Of a stretch of 64,000 nucleotides of DNA, positions 61,601 through 64,000 are shown piece by piece; the first letter of the stretch is position 1; every line of letters starts with the position of its first letter. The notes beneath the pieces are model-generated. The model searched no databases. It had not been told where the DNA came from and worked only from the letters and a program-made list of their open reading frames with translations. Source of the stretch: Antedon mediterranea (Eukaryota; Echinodermata; Crinoidea; Comatulida; Antedonidae); contig NC_092670.1 of assembly GCF_964355755.1 (NCBI RefSeq), positions 6,783,001 to 6,847,000 of the forward strand. The letters are read 5' to 3'. Made by a program: the position numbers and the translations under genes.

Positions 61601-61660
61601 AATTCTGAATATCAGGATCATACATATTTATCAATAGAATCATGTAAACCCTTACAATGA
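27627..61660 (+). CDS. Type I membrane protein with ten HYR-type modules, about 1005 aa
   Basis: Exons: 27627-27684, 28356-28610, 29477-29734, 31402-31662, 55232-55480, 55629-55883, 55986-56270, 56585-56833, 56981-57235, 57340-57624, 59879-60127, 60817-60916, 61402-61660. Phases agree throughout and the sum is a whole number of codons. Order: signal peptide, ten HYR-like modules, one TM segment, tail of about 85 aa. HYR is an Ig-like extracellular fold found in adhesion and complement-related proteins and expanded in echinoderms, so a surface recognition or adhesion role is likely; the ligand is unknown. An exon might be missed in the 23.6-kb repeat-filled intron. The short tail lacks any kinase or GPCR part. 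Confidence 0.8.
28356..28610 (+). CDS. Gene 2 exon 2: divergent HYR-like module
   Basis: Phase 1-1, 255 nt, acceptor TTTTTTTCACAG, donor GTAAGT. It has the DNCPGDE opening and the late CEFSVTF strand of HYR modules but lacks the usual W-x-P and DNSG core, so it is a diverged first module. Confidence 0.65.
28845..29340 (-). mobile_element. LINE 3' end fragment (CR1/L2-like)
   Basis: On the minus strand it ends with ATAAACGTTATTGAACTGAA, the short-repeat tail typical of CR1-like elements. It also holds the inverted repeat TTCGAACCCTATCTGACTCA (28979) / TGAGTCGGATAGGGTTCGAA (about 29050). No coding part left. Confidence 0.4.
29477..29734 (+). CDS. Gene 2 exon 3: HYR module
   Basis: Phase 1-1, 258 nt. 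Shows [44 protein letters not shown] and CIITVHV, the HYR order (opening Cys-Pro, W-x-x-P, G-x-T-x-x-x-Y-x-A-x-D-x-S-G-N, closing C-x-x-x-V-x-V). The acceptor polypyrimidine tract is weak. Confidence 0.8.
29810..29985 (-). pseudogene. LINE reverse transcriptase C-terminal remnant
   Basis: The minus strand reads [18 protein letters not shown] followed by stops, the arginine-rich R-G-R-P-x-x-R-W motif found at the C-terminus of many LINE polyproteins. Short and decayed. Confidence 0.5.
30235..30330 (-). repeat. tRNA-like SINE head (tentative)
   Basis: The minus strand carries GAGTTCAAATC as a box B-like word and a preceding box A-like stretch, with CTCGTCACCGTGACGAG as a hairpin. No full cloverleaf. 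Confidence 0.3.
30370..30790. repeat. Intron repeat, copy 1 (matches 60190-60560)
   Basis: Shared words in order include GATGACGTTTACGC / GATAACGTTTACGC, GTGTCGAAAGAGA, ATGGCCATAT and GGGTCACCAGC. Similarity is partial, so it is either an old dispersed element or a trace of the intron duplication. 30791-31401 shows nothing further. Confidence 0.55.
31402..31662 (+). CDS. Gene 2 exon 4: HYR module
   Basis: Phase 1-1, 261 nt, acceptor TTACCATAG. Shows [42 protein letters not shown] and GTFTVTVK. The usual disulfide Cys residues are absent here. Confidence 0.78.
31858..32100 (+). repeat. Small foldback with tRNA-like SINE portion
   Basis: CCGATTCTGCTACTGTC (31869) and GACAGTAGCAGAATCGG (32079) are inverted. 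Between them, near 32020-32090, box A-like GTTAGTGGCAAAGG and box B-like GGTTCAAGGTCC suggest a tRNA-derived SINE. Confidence 0.45.
32258..32347 (+). repeat. SINE tail fragment
   Basis: TCTCACAGATTTCCACATCT, AATTAATTAATTAAATTTCA and TTAGAATTAATGTTCTTTGC match the tails of the SINE copies at about 34105-34215 and 34465-34573. The tRNA head is missing; a TA run follows. Confidence 0.75.
32464..32512 (-). ncRNA. Type I hammerhead self-cleaving ribozyme of a Penelope-like element
   Basis: Read on the minus strand: stem I GTCTC, core CTGATGA, stem II GTGAGT-(TGCACG)-ACTCAC, core GAAA, stem III CA-(AGCC)-TG, cleavage dinucleotide TA, stem I GAGAC. Stems I and II pair perfectly and every conserved core base is present. 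Penelope-like elements are known to carry type I hammerheads with a very short stem III, and a GIY-YIG fragment of such an element on the same strand ends about 85 nt upstream. Cleavage would fall after the A of TA (32469). Confidence 0.85.
32598..33150 (-). pseudogene. Penelope-like element, GIY-YIG endonuclease fragment
   Basis: The minus frame gives [15 protein letters not shown] followed by VIYQATV and [17 protein letters not shown], then helices with KHIWTLKD and a basic C-terminus. The C-x-C-x5-C linker before a GIY-YIG nuclease is characteristic of Penelope-like retroelements. The reverse transcriptase is missing; the in-frame extension above about 33150 is not part of the protein, because the neighbouring piece is inverted. 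Confidence 0.75.
33190..33312 (+). pseudogene. Penelope-like fragment in inverted orientation
   Basis: The + frame reads [20 protein letters not shown] and then [15 protein letters not shown]. In Penelope-like proteins this stretch lies just before the KISYSCMNN segment found on the minus strand next door, so the two pieces were once contiguous and are now head-to-head. It ends abruptly at tRNA-like sequence. Confidence 0.6.
33386..33444 (+). pseudogene. tRNA-Thr(TGT)-like, 5'-truncated copy
   Basis: Identical over the anticodon, variable and T arms to 33742-33812 except one base. The 5' part (acceptor and D arm) is present next door at 33312-33385 but inverted. Confidence 0.5.
33742..33812 (+). 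tRNA. tRNA-Thr(TGT)-like gene or SINE head
   Basis: Acceptor GGCTCTG/CAGAGAC (one mismatch), anticodon stem CTCGC/GCGAG with loop CCTGTAA (anticodon TGT), T arm GCAGG-TTCGAAT-CCAGC (one mismatch), run of T after it. Position 33 is C rather than U, and a second broken copy sits 350 bp away, so a tRNA-derived repeat is more likely than a working gene. Confidence 0.5.
33921..33962. repeat. TA microsatellite
   Basis: Alternating TA interrupted by one TGTA. It precedes the first SINE copy. Confidence 0.95.
33966..34215 (+). mobile_element. tRNA-derived SINE, copy 1
   Basis: About 65 bp of leader (CGTACCACGCCGAGAATG), an intact tRNA-like head (34030-34101), then the tail with AATTAATTAATTAAATTTCA and TTAGAATTAATGTTCTTTGC, ending in TA repeats. 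The same order recurs at 34333-34573, and the tail alone at 32258-32347. Confidence 0.7.
34030..34101 (+). tRNA. tRNA-like head, anticodon ATC
   Basis: Acceptor GCCCCAG/TTGGGGC pairs fully, with G as discriminator. Anticodon stem CTGC/GCAG with loop ATATCAA (anticodon ATC). T arm CCGAG-TTCGAGT-CTCGG is perfect, and TTTTT follows as a Pol III terminator. The fold is complete, but ATC is an unusual anticodon and the sequence is part of a repeated SINE unit. Confidence 0.55.
34333..34573 (+). mobile_element. tRNA-derived SINE, copy 2
   Basis: Same leader, head and tail as copy 1. The tRNA head (34396-34461) has lost 6 bp of the T arm including box B, so it is probably transcriptionally dead. 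Confidence 0.7.
34571..34653. repeat. TA microsatellite
   Basis: About 80 bp of TA with a single TACATA break, directly after SINE copy 2. Confidence 0.95.
34777..34820 (-). ncRNA. Hammerhead-like motif, probably decayed
   Basis: The minus strand has CTGATGA, stem II AGGGC-(TAGTGTT)-GCCC, GAAA, stem III GC-(TCT)-GC and TA. The core matches a hammerhead, but the bases that would close stem I do not pair (A opposite A next to the core). It is likely a Penelope-like tail; activity doubtful. Confidence 0.4.
34857..34925. repeat. Inverted partner of 33541-33605
   Basis: TCAATGATGTTGCGTAGCAC and the following AT-rich bases are the reverse complement of sequence at 33541-33605, bracketing the SINE cluster. 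34930-35680 beyond it shows no gene. Confidence 0.7.
35685..36203 (-). pseudogene. Retrotransposon Gag-like fragment
   Basis: The minus frame 35967-36203 reads [17 protein letters not shown] and [20 protein letters not shown], the helical pattern of LTR-retrotransposon Gag (Y-A-x-x-L-R-x-L then F-x-x-G-L). A second frame (35685-35918) may continue it after a frameshift. No pol nearby. 36204-36780 shows nothing further. Confidence 0.45.
36786..36860. repeat. Short dispersed repeat (also at 52697-52770)
   Basis: CGCAATGGGTATGCTAGT and GTTAGTG...AGT...TTTCAACTCAATTTTAT match the 52697 copy (ATGCAATGGGTATTCTAGT) in the same orientation. Origin unknown. Confidence 0.55.
36965..37135 (-). mobile_element. 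tRNA-derived SINE
   Basis: The minus strand has box A-like GTGGCTTGGTGGTTATGATG, GGCTACCAATCTAAGGG, and box B GGGTTCAAGTCC, then a T run. It abuts the 3' end of the CR1-like LINE. Confidence 0.6.
37412..40456 (-). CDS. LINE ORF2: endonuclease and reverse transcriptase, 1014 aa
   Basis: An EEP endonuclease lies at about residues 85-310, with [37 protein letters not shown] and GKSDHV. The reverse transcriptase at about 480-790 has [52 protein letters not shown] and the catalytic FADD. The thumb/C-terminal region has [13 protein letters not shown] and [10 protein letters not shown]. Length and motifs fit CR1/L2-group ORF2. No stops or shifts, so it may encode active enzyme for target-primed reverse transcription. 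It overlaps ORF1 by 35 nt in another frame, suggesting reinitiation or frameshifting. Confidence 0.9.
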   Translation of the reverse strand: MIVFEALVHHHKEFSNIESFCFEENYFNLERKVKQKFIRKKKCSEDKKKFKTFIEGLKQKKSRLRNDDIVDFHEKSLKFLYTNADALRNKMGELRDIINQRKPDVVAITEVNNKTCTDILEVELSIKGYTKFDSGRSGRGVVIFAKEELNASICNELLNLNFVEALWIKIEINKRQQLLCGCIYRSPNSIDENNQALLSAINKASELNGISDFIMLGDFNFPEIDWISWSTNKNETHKSNRFIECLRDNFLCQCIQQPTRFRDGQTPNILDLVITMDETKISEIEIGPPLGKSDHVTILFSYDCVTKIQEKMEYKLNFNKGDYIKMKELITEVDYQFENTNVEEACEALNKSRNAVQICIPKSNIKKENKPIWMTGDVQRKIKIKHNAWKKFTRSRQQKDYDSYKKARNIVTGEKRAAKIALERKICNEVKTNPKSFWKYVREKTKTTQSIGLVKDGKGNMADDNQHKAEIFNAFFTSVFTNEDLESLPEVTPRVDVDDHLESIEVTKEEVLTCLQQMNSNKSAGPDDVHPRVLKELKEIVATPLTSIYNKSLSTGQLPECWKCANVVPIFKKGDKTEVGNYRPVSLTSVVCKLLESIVRDKIIQFLNDRNLIIKAQHGFRKGRSCVTQLLEVMEEWTKLLDAGENFDAVYLDFSKAFDSIPHQRLITKLEAYGIKGNLLRWIHQFLTGRRQRVRVAAAFSEWSTVKSGVPQGSVLGPLLFIIFINDLPDAVKSKVWMFADDTKMFNVVYENRNDTVQNDLKALSDWSKRWQLKFNINKCKVIHYGNSNPQMQFTMPTEEGDEDLPNANTEKDLGVTFDQSLKFSLHTNEAVNKANRLIGLVRRSFAYMDKDMFLPLYKSIIRPHLEYASCIWYPLLKGDLDKLERVQRRATKIVKKLRDKSYDHRLKELGLPSLNYRRRRADIIQVFKIIKGLDDIEAETFFDFREDSRTRGHQFKLRKPRARLKIRSHSFSCRIVNTWNNLYHTTVQAENINAFKDQLNKDRAMGDKFCYQF
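40422..41462 (-). CDS. LINE ORF1: PHD-like zinc finger and coiled-coil RNA-binding protein, 346 aa
   Basis: The N-terminus is Arg/Pro-rich. A PHD-like finger follows at about residues 54-108 ([24 protein letters not shown]), then a long helical coiled-coil stretch and an RRM-like part opening with [15 protein letters not shown]1-type ORF1 proteins bind element RNA and often carry a PHD finger. The start is taken at the first Met (41462), and the frame is intact. Confidence 0.8.
   Translation of the reverse strand: MNLTTMAEGRPTTRGKARDRKDMELEPRFRPADARPRPSQPEQEATPQSVEGACAICKTIIGEKDKGVNCDICKRCFCLKCSKLSNKMYALLSDSEIKNVLWSCDTCLVQLPLLKKIAEINELQENMNARLNIVEKTQKDQALRASLTNKNIEVIEKIQVDTRNNLIELKESYDLMDGKIKESVQEGIEEYRDRESRKLNIVIENLPESDNQSSQQRLKEDRVAIEKLFNECLEIEGVEITEVIRLGKYTEDGCRMARVSLDSLKSKREVMVNAKKLRSTDHAFLKNIYINPDRSKKERQMNYELRQELRSRKDNGEIDLVIRRGKIMKRDSELAFDRFRGPSSSS
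41571..42535. other. Leader region before the BEL/Pao frames
   Basis: No gene. A 5' LTR of the BEL/Pao element is expected here, but without a second copy its edges cannot be set. A short ATT/GTT run lies at about 42356-42388. Confidence 0.3.
42536..43675 (+). pseudogene. BEL/Pao Gag-like region
   Basis: 379 codons: a coiled, Ala/Lys-rich N-terminus, then a DUF1759-like capsid part with [14 protein letters not shown] and [12 protein letters not shown]. It ends in a stop where the following part continues in another frame, so the Gag-Pol joint is broken by an indel in the overlap. Confidence 0.8.
43602..45900 (+). pseudogene. BEL/Pao zinc knuckle, protease and reverse transcriptase
   Basis: Cys/His fingers at about 43740-43960 ([29 protein letters not shown]), then a DUF1758-type protease with VLDEQSNRS and, further on, ILLGRD. 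RT starts near 44890 and has [19 protein letters not shown] and the catalytic YVDDG. Two in-frame stops (45033, 45258) interrupt the RT; both are single-codon lesions. Confidence 0.8.
45914..47705 (+). pseudogene. BEL/Pao RNase H and integrase
   Basis: RNase H region with [11 protein letters not shown] and [12 protein letters not shown]. Integrase has an HHCC finger ([11 protein letters not shown]... with CIQCRK in the source frame), the first catalytic Asp in [10 protein letters not shown], the second in SDCGTNF and Glu in GGTWERM. A TGA at 47324 breaks it between the first and second Asp. The end is lost at the LINE junction. Confidence 0.78.
48003..48908 (-). pseudogene. Decayed LINE: reverse transcriptase
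   Basis: Motifs [58 protein letters not shown] and the catalytic YMDD. Open for 301 codons, then shifted; the frame 47712-48010 continues with [13 protein letters not shown]. Confidence 0.85.
49098..50438 (-). pseudogene. Decayed LINE: leader and EEP endonuclease
   Basis: The leader has [15 protein letters not shown]. The endonuclease has [26 protein letters not shown] and [10 protein letters not shown] (49816-50181), then, after a frameshift, GDFNRMRDN and GLSDHNVIV (49098-49805). Confidence 0.8.
50575..50812. repeat. C-rich degenerate array (left arm)
   Basis: About a dozen degenerate units of 15-18 bp around GGACAACTACCCCCTTA. Its complement forms the array at 51945-52310, so the two are inverted arms. 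The G strand has repeated runs of 4-6 G and could form G-quadruplexes. Confidence 0.9.
50887..51318. mobile_element. Foldback element carrying a 22-bp repeat array
   Basis: Inverted ends CGGGTGTTTCGAAAC and GTTTCGAAACACCCG, each followed by GAGACCCGAGACCAGAGACC or its near-complement. TTTTTAA is duplicated on both sides (50880-50886, 51319-51325). The middle (about 50950-51265) holds about 14 units of GGTCTCCCTTTTCGTATATT. No coding capacity. Confidence 0.75.
51326..51944. other. Spacer between the foldback element and the right G-rich arm
   Basis: AT-rich, no ORF of note, a short ATT microsatellite near 51719. Confidence 0.5.
51945..52310. repeat. G-rich degenerate array (right arm)
   Basis: Units around GGGGGTAGTTGTCCTAA, the inverse of the left array at 50575-50812. 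Together they bracket the foldback element, suggesting one larger inverted-repeat structure of about 1.7 kb. Confidence 0.9.
52311..53296. other. No supported gene; dispersed repeat at 52697-52770
   Basis: A minus frame near 53040-53210 contains [20 protein letters not shown], which looks coding but matches nothing I know. The block 52697-52770 repeats 36786-36860. AGGCCTA words cluster at 52880-52990. Confidence 0.35.
53297..54911. mobile_element. TIR element without coding capacity
   Basis: Left AAAGGGGGATTCTGGGTTTA and right TAAACCCGGAACCCTCCTTT are inverted with a few mismatches and extend inward by AAAT. The target duplication is not clear (TTAA-like remnants at the left edge). The interior is AT-rich with AGGCCTA words and no conserved frame. 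54912-55231 is plain intron. Confidence 0.6.
55232..55480 (+). CDS. Gene 2 exon 5: HYR module, type A
   Basis: Phase 1-1, 249 nt. [44 protein letters not shown] and CTFTVTVTG carry all HYR landmarks including both Cys. First member of the A-B-C cassette. Confidence 0.88.
55629..55883 (+). CDS. Gene 2 exon 6: HYR module, type B
   Basis: Phase 1-1, 255 nt. [46 protein letters not shown] and CSFGITVEG. Acceptor CATGTTTTAG is identical in the second B exon. Confidence 0.88.
55986..56270 (+). CDS. Gene 2 exon 7: HYR module, type C
   Basis: Phase 1-1, 285 nt, longer by an insert around NNYIGEGYG. Also has [34 protein letters not shown] and CVFDIEVEG. Confidence 0.88.
56585..56833 (+). CDS. Gene 2 exon 8: HYR module, type A (second copy)
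   Basis: Nearly identical in length and sequence to exon 5 ([31 protein letters not shown]). The introns before and after also match those around exon 5, showing duplication of the cassette with its introns. Confidence 0.88.
56981..57235 (+). CDS. Gene 2 exon 9: HYR module, type B (second copy)
   Basis: 255 nt like exon 6, with only a few substitutions ([10 protein letters not shown] instead of [10 protein letters not shown]). Confidence 0.88.
57340..57624 (+). CDS. Gene 2 exon 10: HYR module, type C (second copy)
   Basis: 285 nt like exon 7. Ends at GTAAAT. Shortly after it the intron changes to sequence that normally follows an A exon. Confidence 0.87.
57640..57775 (+). other. Relic of an A-type intron after exon 10
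   Basis: CATAGATGGCTTTCATTCTT, AATATAGAAATGTTTGCATA and GAGTATTATTACTG match the introns after exons 5 and 8, yet no A exon precedes them here. This is a trace of a third cassette lost by recombination. Confidence 0.7.
58019..58570 (-). pseudogene. Penelope-like GIY-YIG domain, left arm
   Basis: The minus frame has [20 protein letters not shown] followed by [14 protein letters not shown], the GIY-YIG core with Arg and His. It lacks the RT part and is almost identical to the right arm, with a changed frame near the C-terminal end. Confidence 0.8.
58583..59398 (+). pseudogene. Penelope-like RT C-terminus plus GIY-YIG endonuclease, right arm
   Basis: 271 codons: the first part ([18 protein letters not shown]) is the region after the RT palm, then [20 protein letters not shown], the C-x2-C linker VNCLNCEK, and the GIY-YIG nuclease [19 protein letters not shown]. 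The upstream RT with its catalytic motif is missing, so it is 5'-truncated, although the remaining frame is open. Confidence 0.82.
59879..60127 (+). CDS. Gene 2 exon 11: HYR module, type A (third copy)
   Basis: Same class as exons 5 and 8 ([43 protein letters not shown]) but more diverged, and the opening reads [11 protein letters not shown]. The donor is taken as GTGAGT at 60128; GTGGTG three bases earlier would also keep the frame. Confidence 0.83.
60190..60560. repeat. Intron repeat, copy 2 (matches 30370-30790)
   Basis: Same ordered words as copy 1 and same orientation. Lies in the intron between the last HYR exon and the TM exon. Confidence 0.55.
60817..60916 (+). CDS. Gene 2 exon 12: transmembrane segment
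   Basis: Phase 1 to 2, 100 nt. [20 protein letters not shown] followed by FFFYC is one strongly hydrophobic helix, then a split Arg codon as stop-transfer. Confidence 0.8.
61402..61660 (+). CDS. Gene 2 exon 13: cytoplasmic tail
   Basis: Begins with the last base of an Arg codon and reads [15 protein letters not shown]. It then carries Tyr in [21 protein letters not shown] and HTYLSI, ending IESCKPLQ and TGA. Acidic and polar residues around the Tyr suggest phosphotyrosine docking sites; none is a strict ITIM. Confidence 0.78.
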
Positions 61661-61742
61661 TAAGGTAATCAAAAAGGTATGAACAATGTATTATAATATA
61701 TAAAAAAGTCAAATAATTGTTTTATGAAGGCATAATAATATA

Positions 61743-61748
61743 AATAAA
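61743..61748 (+). terminator. Candidate polyadenylation signal of gene 2
   Basis: AATAAA 83 nt after the stop codon. It would end the transcript before the receptor-tail relic at 62240. Confidence 0.45.
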
Positions 61749-62239
61749 GCAGAAACGTCTTTCCATTGTTCAATTAATAACGTGGTGACAATGCCTATGG
61801 GGCGACACAATTTATTACATAATGTAAGTCAAATTGTCTACCTAGATGTTCATAAGAATTTAGATTCCATAATTCAGTTACATGGAAAGGCATAACGAAG
61901 ATGGGTGTGTTTAAAACTACTGCAACAGTAGCCTACATGTTAGATCAATCGAAGGCTTTATTTAACACAATCTTTGGTTAGCTTTTTACTTAGGCCTGCA
62001 TAGATTAAAGGTGATAATTTCAATAGCACAATTAATCTTGTCAACATGTTATATATGTGGACATAAATACAAGTGTTAACAATTAGGTAAAATGGTACGA
62101 AAATTAACAAAAAGTGGTGGTAGGCTAGAGGGTTAGGTTTAGTACATTTAAGAAGTAGATCAGCTATCTTGCAATTCTTTATAATAGAAAATAATTAAGG
62201 TAGGTCTAATGAATTATTTATGATTTCTGCCCACGTTCG

Positions 62240-62480
62240 TCCTGGAAAAAAATACGCTTTCAGTTAACGTAAGTAATCATCTAAAACATGGACCTCTCCA
62301 ATTAGGAACCAAAGAAGTTTAGATTTTACGAACTATTCAAATAGAAACTTAGTCTAGGTTCTGGACCGAAATTAGTAAAAAGATAAATAGTTTGGCACAT
62401 ATGGCGTTTCATAGCAACCAACTTTCTTTTTGCCAAATCTTTACATGTATCTAATGTTCTTTAGATAATTTATAGCCGCT
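62240..62480 (+). pseudogene. Relic of the adhesion-GPCR C-terminal tail exon
   Basis: 62305-62346 (GAACCAAAGAAGTTTAGATT onward) aligns with 8423-8465 of the gene 1 last exon with about eight mismatches in 43 bases. After an insertion of some 70 bp, TTTTGCCAAATCTTTACATG aligns with the last codons of gene 1, and the 3' flanks then continue to match. Frame is lost. No TM exons could be found between 61661 and 62240. Confidence 0.7.
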
Positions 62481-63204
62481 CTTTTACTCCTTCTTAAATT
62501 ACTTTGGGTACATGTAATTTAAGCCTTCCTTCCCTCTCCATAATAATTTGAATTATATTAAATAGCCTTAATTAACAATTCCTTCTTTCCGCTTAAACTA
62601 TCCATTTTACGGAAAATTATTAATTGATTTGTATATATAGACAATATGTTATTTTTGTTACCTTATGGTATATTTTATTGTAAATATAATAAAAACTGTT
62701 TTACTTTTTTAATAATAACATTATATTTACTATTGTAATAGTGAATCAATTGGGATATAAATAAAGTAATTATGTACGTATACAATTTAAATTAATATTT
62801 TTTTTATAATATATAATATTTTAGGTAATTTATAATAACAACCTCTAAGCGTTTAACATTATTACTCCGGTCACATAATATAAATATGGGCCGACTTACA
62901 TACAATTAACAAGAACATTATTTTGCCAATAATGTTTACGTTACATTGGTAAGATTTTTATAATAAGATTATTATAATATTGTAAACAAATTATTGATCG
63001 TTTTGTGTTTACAGTTAAATGGCTATAAGATAATATGATATATTAAGACAGCGATCAACATACATACATGTAATCACTAACAATACTGCATAACAATGTA
63101 CTATATGGCAATAGTAATAACATTATTGAATTTAAATGAATCTATTTCATTTGTTTTTACAAAAAAGGTACGGTACTATGCAATAGATGTTTTACCCCTT
63201 ATAA

Positions 63205-64000
63205 AATACACCATACATCTTATCCCACGCATACCGTTGGTTTGAAATCACCTCCCCTCTCATAGTACGTCATTAAATATCTCAAGTAATTTAACTTCAG
63301 TGTATTTCTTGTTTTGAGAATTACATACACGGATCGTATGCATTTTTTAGCACTAGGCTGTTTAGCTGTTGCATCGAACGTTGTTTTTGTGTTGTTTTGT
63401 AAATAATTATTATTCGATTTATGCTGGTACCGTTTCGTACTTTTGTTAATTTTGTAACCGTTTACGTTGCTGTTTTTGTGCTGTTTGATATTTTCGATTT
63501 TGTAGTCATTTTGTACTCGTTCGTTACACCTGAAATAAAATTAGCGCCAATCGTGGCATTGTATGTAAATGATCACGTATTAAGCCAGCTACACTGAACG
63601 TGAAACATGTCACCGTAAGTATGTCAAAGTACGCAGATTACAGACACACGAAGGGTGTTACATCTTCTTTTTTTCGTATTGGAAACGAAACCTTATAAGG
63701 ATTTTACATTTACTGAAGGTGGGAAATAATGATTTATTTGTGCAATGTGATGTTGCAATCAATCAATCGTAGGGTGACGATTAGGGGATTAGGGAGACAT
63801 TTCCAGTGTCCAAATCGTACTAGACTTGCATGTCATGTTTAATTTTATATCTCATAAGTCGCCTACAACTAATAAACCAGTTCAGCGGTGAGCGAATTAA
63901 GACAGTGGACTTCATCGTCATCAAACCGGAAAGGGATCAAGGTCCACTCGCTTGCTTCATGGTTCTGGTAGTAAAGTTTTCTCGGATAAGGACAAAACCA
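63205..64000. repeat. Duplicated flank block, copy 2 (matches 21580-22345)
   Basis: Same blocks as copy 1, including TACGTCATTAAATATCT, TTTATGCTGGTACCGTTTCG, GATCACGTATTAAGCCAGC and the tRNA-like CCAGTTCAGCGGTGAGCG. It follows the gene 2 flank without the 12-kb insertion and runs off the window, so another paralogous gene may lie to the right. Confidence 0.8.

Overview
The window looks like genomic DNA from a marine deuterostome, most likely an echinoderm (a crinoid would fit). The reasons are AT-rich DNA with short multi-exon genes and GT-AG introns, many phase-1 HYR exons, an adhesion GPCR of Ig/GAIN/7TM type, frequent AGGCCTAGGCCT-like words, and a mix of Penelope-like, CR1-like, BEL/Pao and short TIR elements. 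The species call is inference; no prokaryotic or organellar features were seen.

Two host genes lie on the + strand. Gene 1 (66-8522) is the 3' part of an adhesion GPCR. Thirteen exons can be read with consistent phases: Ig, SEA-like, cysteine-rich HRM-like module, GAIN, an intact GPS with HLT, seven TM segments and a cytoplasmic tail. Its 5' end lies left of the window. Gene 2 (27627-61660) encodes about 1005 aa: signal peptide, ten HYR-type modules, one TM segment and a tyrosine-bearing tail. Every HYR exon is phase 1-1, and the central ones form a duplicated A-B-C / A-B-C / A array. The 3' flanks of the two genes are homologous, and the sequence after the gene 1 flank (21580-22345) recurs after the gene 2 flank (63205-64000). 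The locus is therefore a tandem array. A decayed copy of the gene 1 C-terminal tail exon sits downstream of gene 2 (about 62240-62480), suggesting that gene 2 descends from a longer gene that once ended in a 7TM part.

Most of the rest is mobile DNA. 9396-21579 is a nest: a CACTG/CAGTG-ended element holds a MULE-like element with a 9-bp TSD, a 190-bp satellite, and a PIF-like element. The PIF-like element holds a foldback element, which holds a CACACT/AGTGTG-ended element. The second gene copy near 63190 provides the empty site for the outermost insertion. 23276-26304 holds a second MULE-like copy and a solo LTR split by a hAT-like element. The 23.6-kb intron of gene 2 (31663-55231) holds Penelope-like pieces with a type I hammerhead ribozyme, tRNA-derived SINEs, an intact two-ORF CR1-like LINE (about 37141-41570, minus), a broken BEL/Pao element (42536-47705), a decayed LINE (47706-50438, minus), inverted G-rich arrays around a foldback element, and a 1.6-kb TIR element. 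A further intron holds a head-to-head pair of Penelope-like fragments with a 12-bp TSD (57929-59528).
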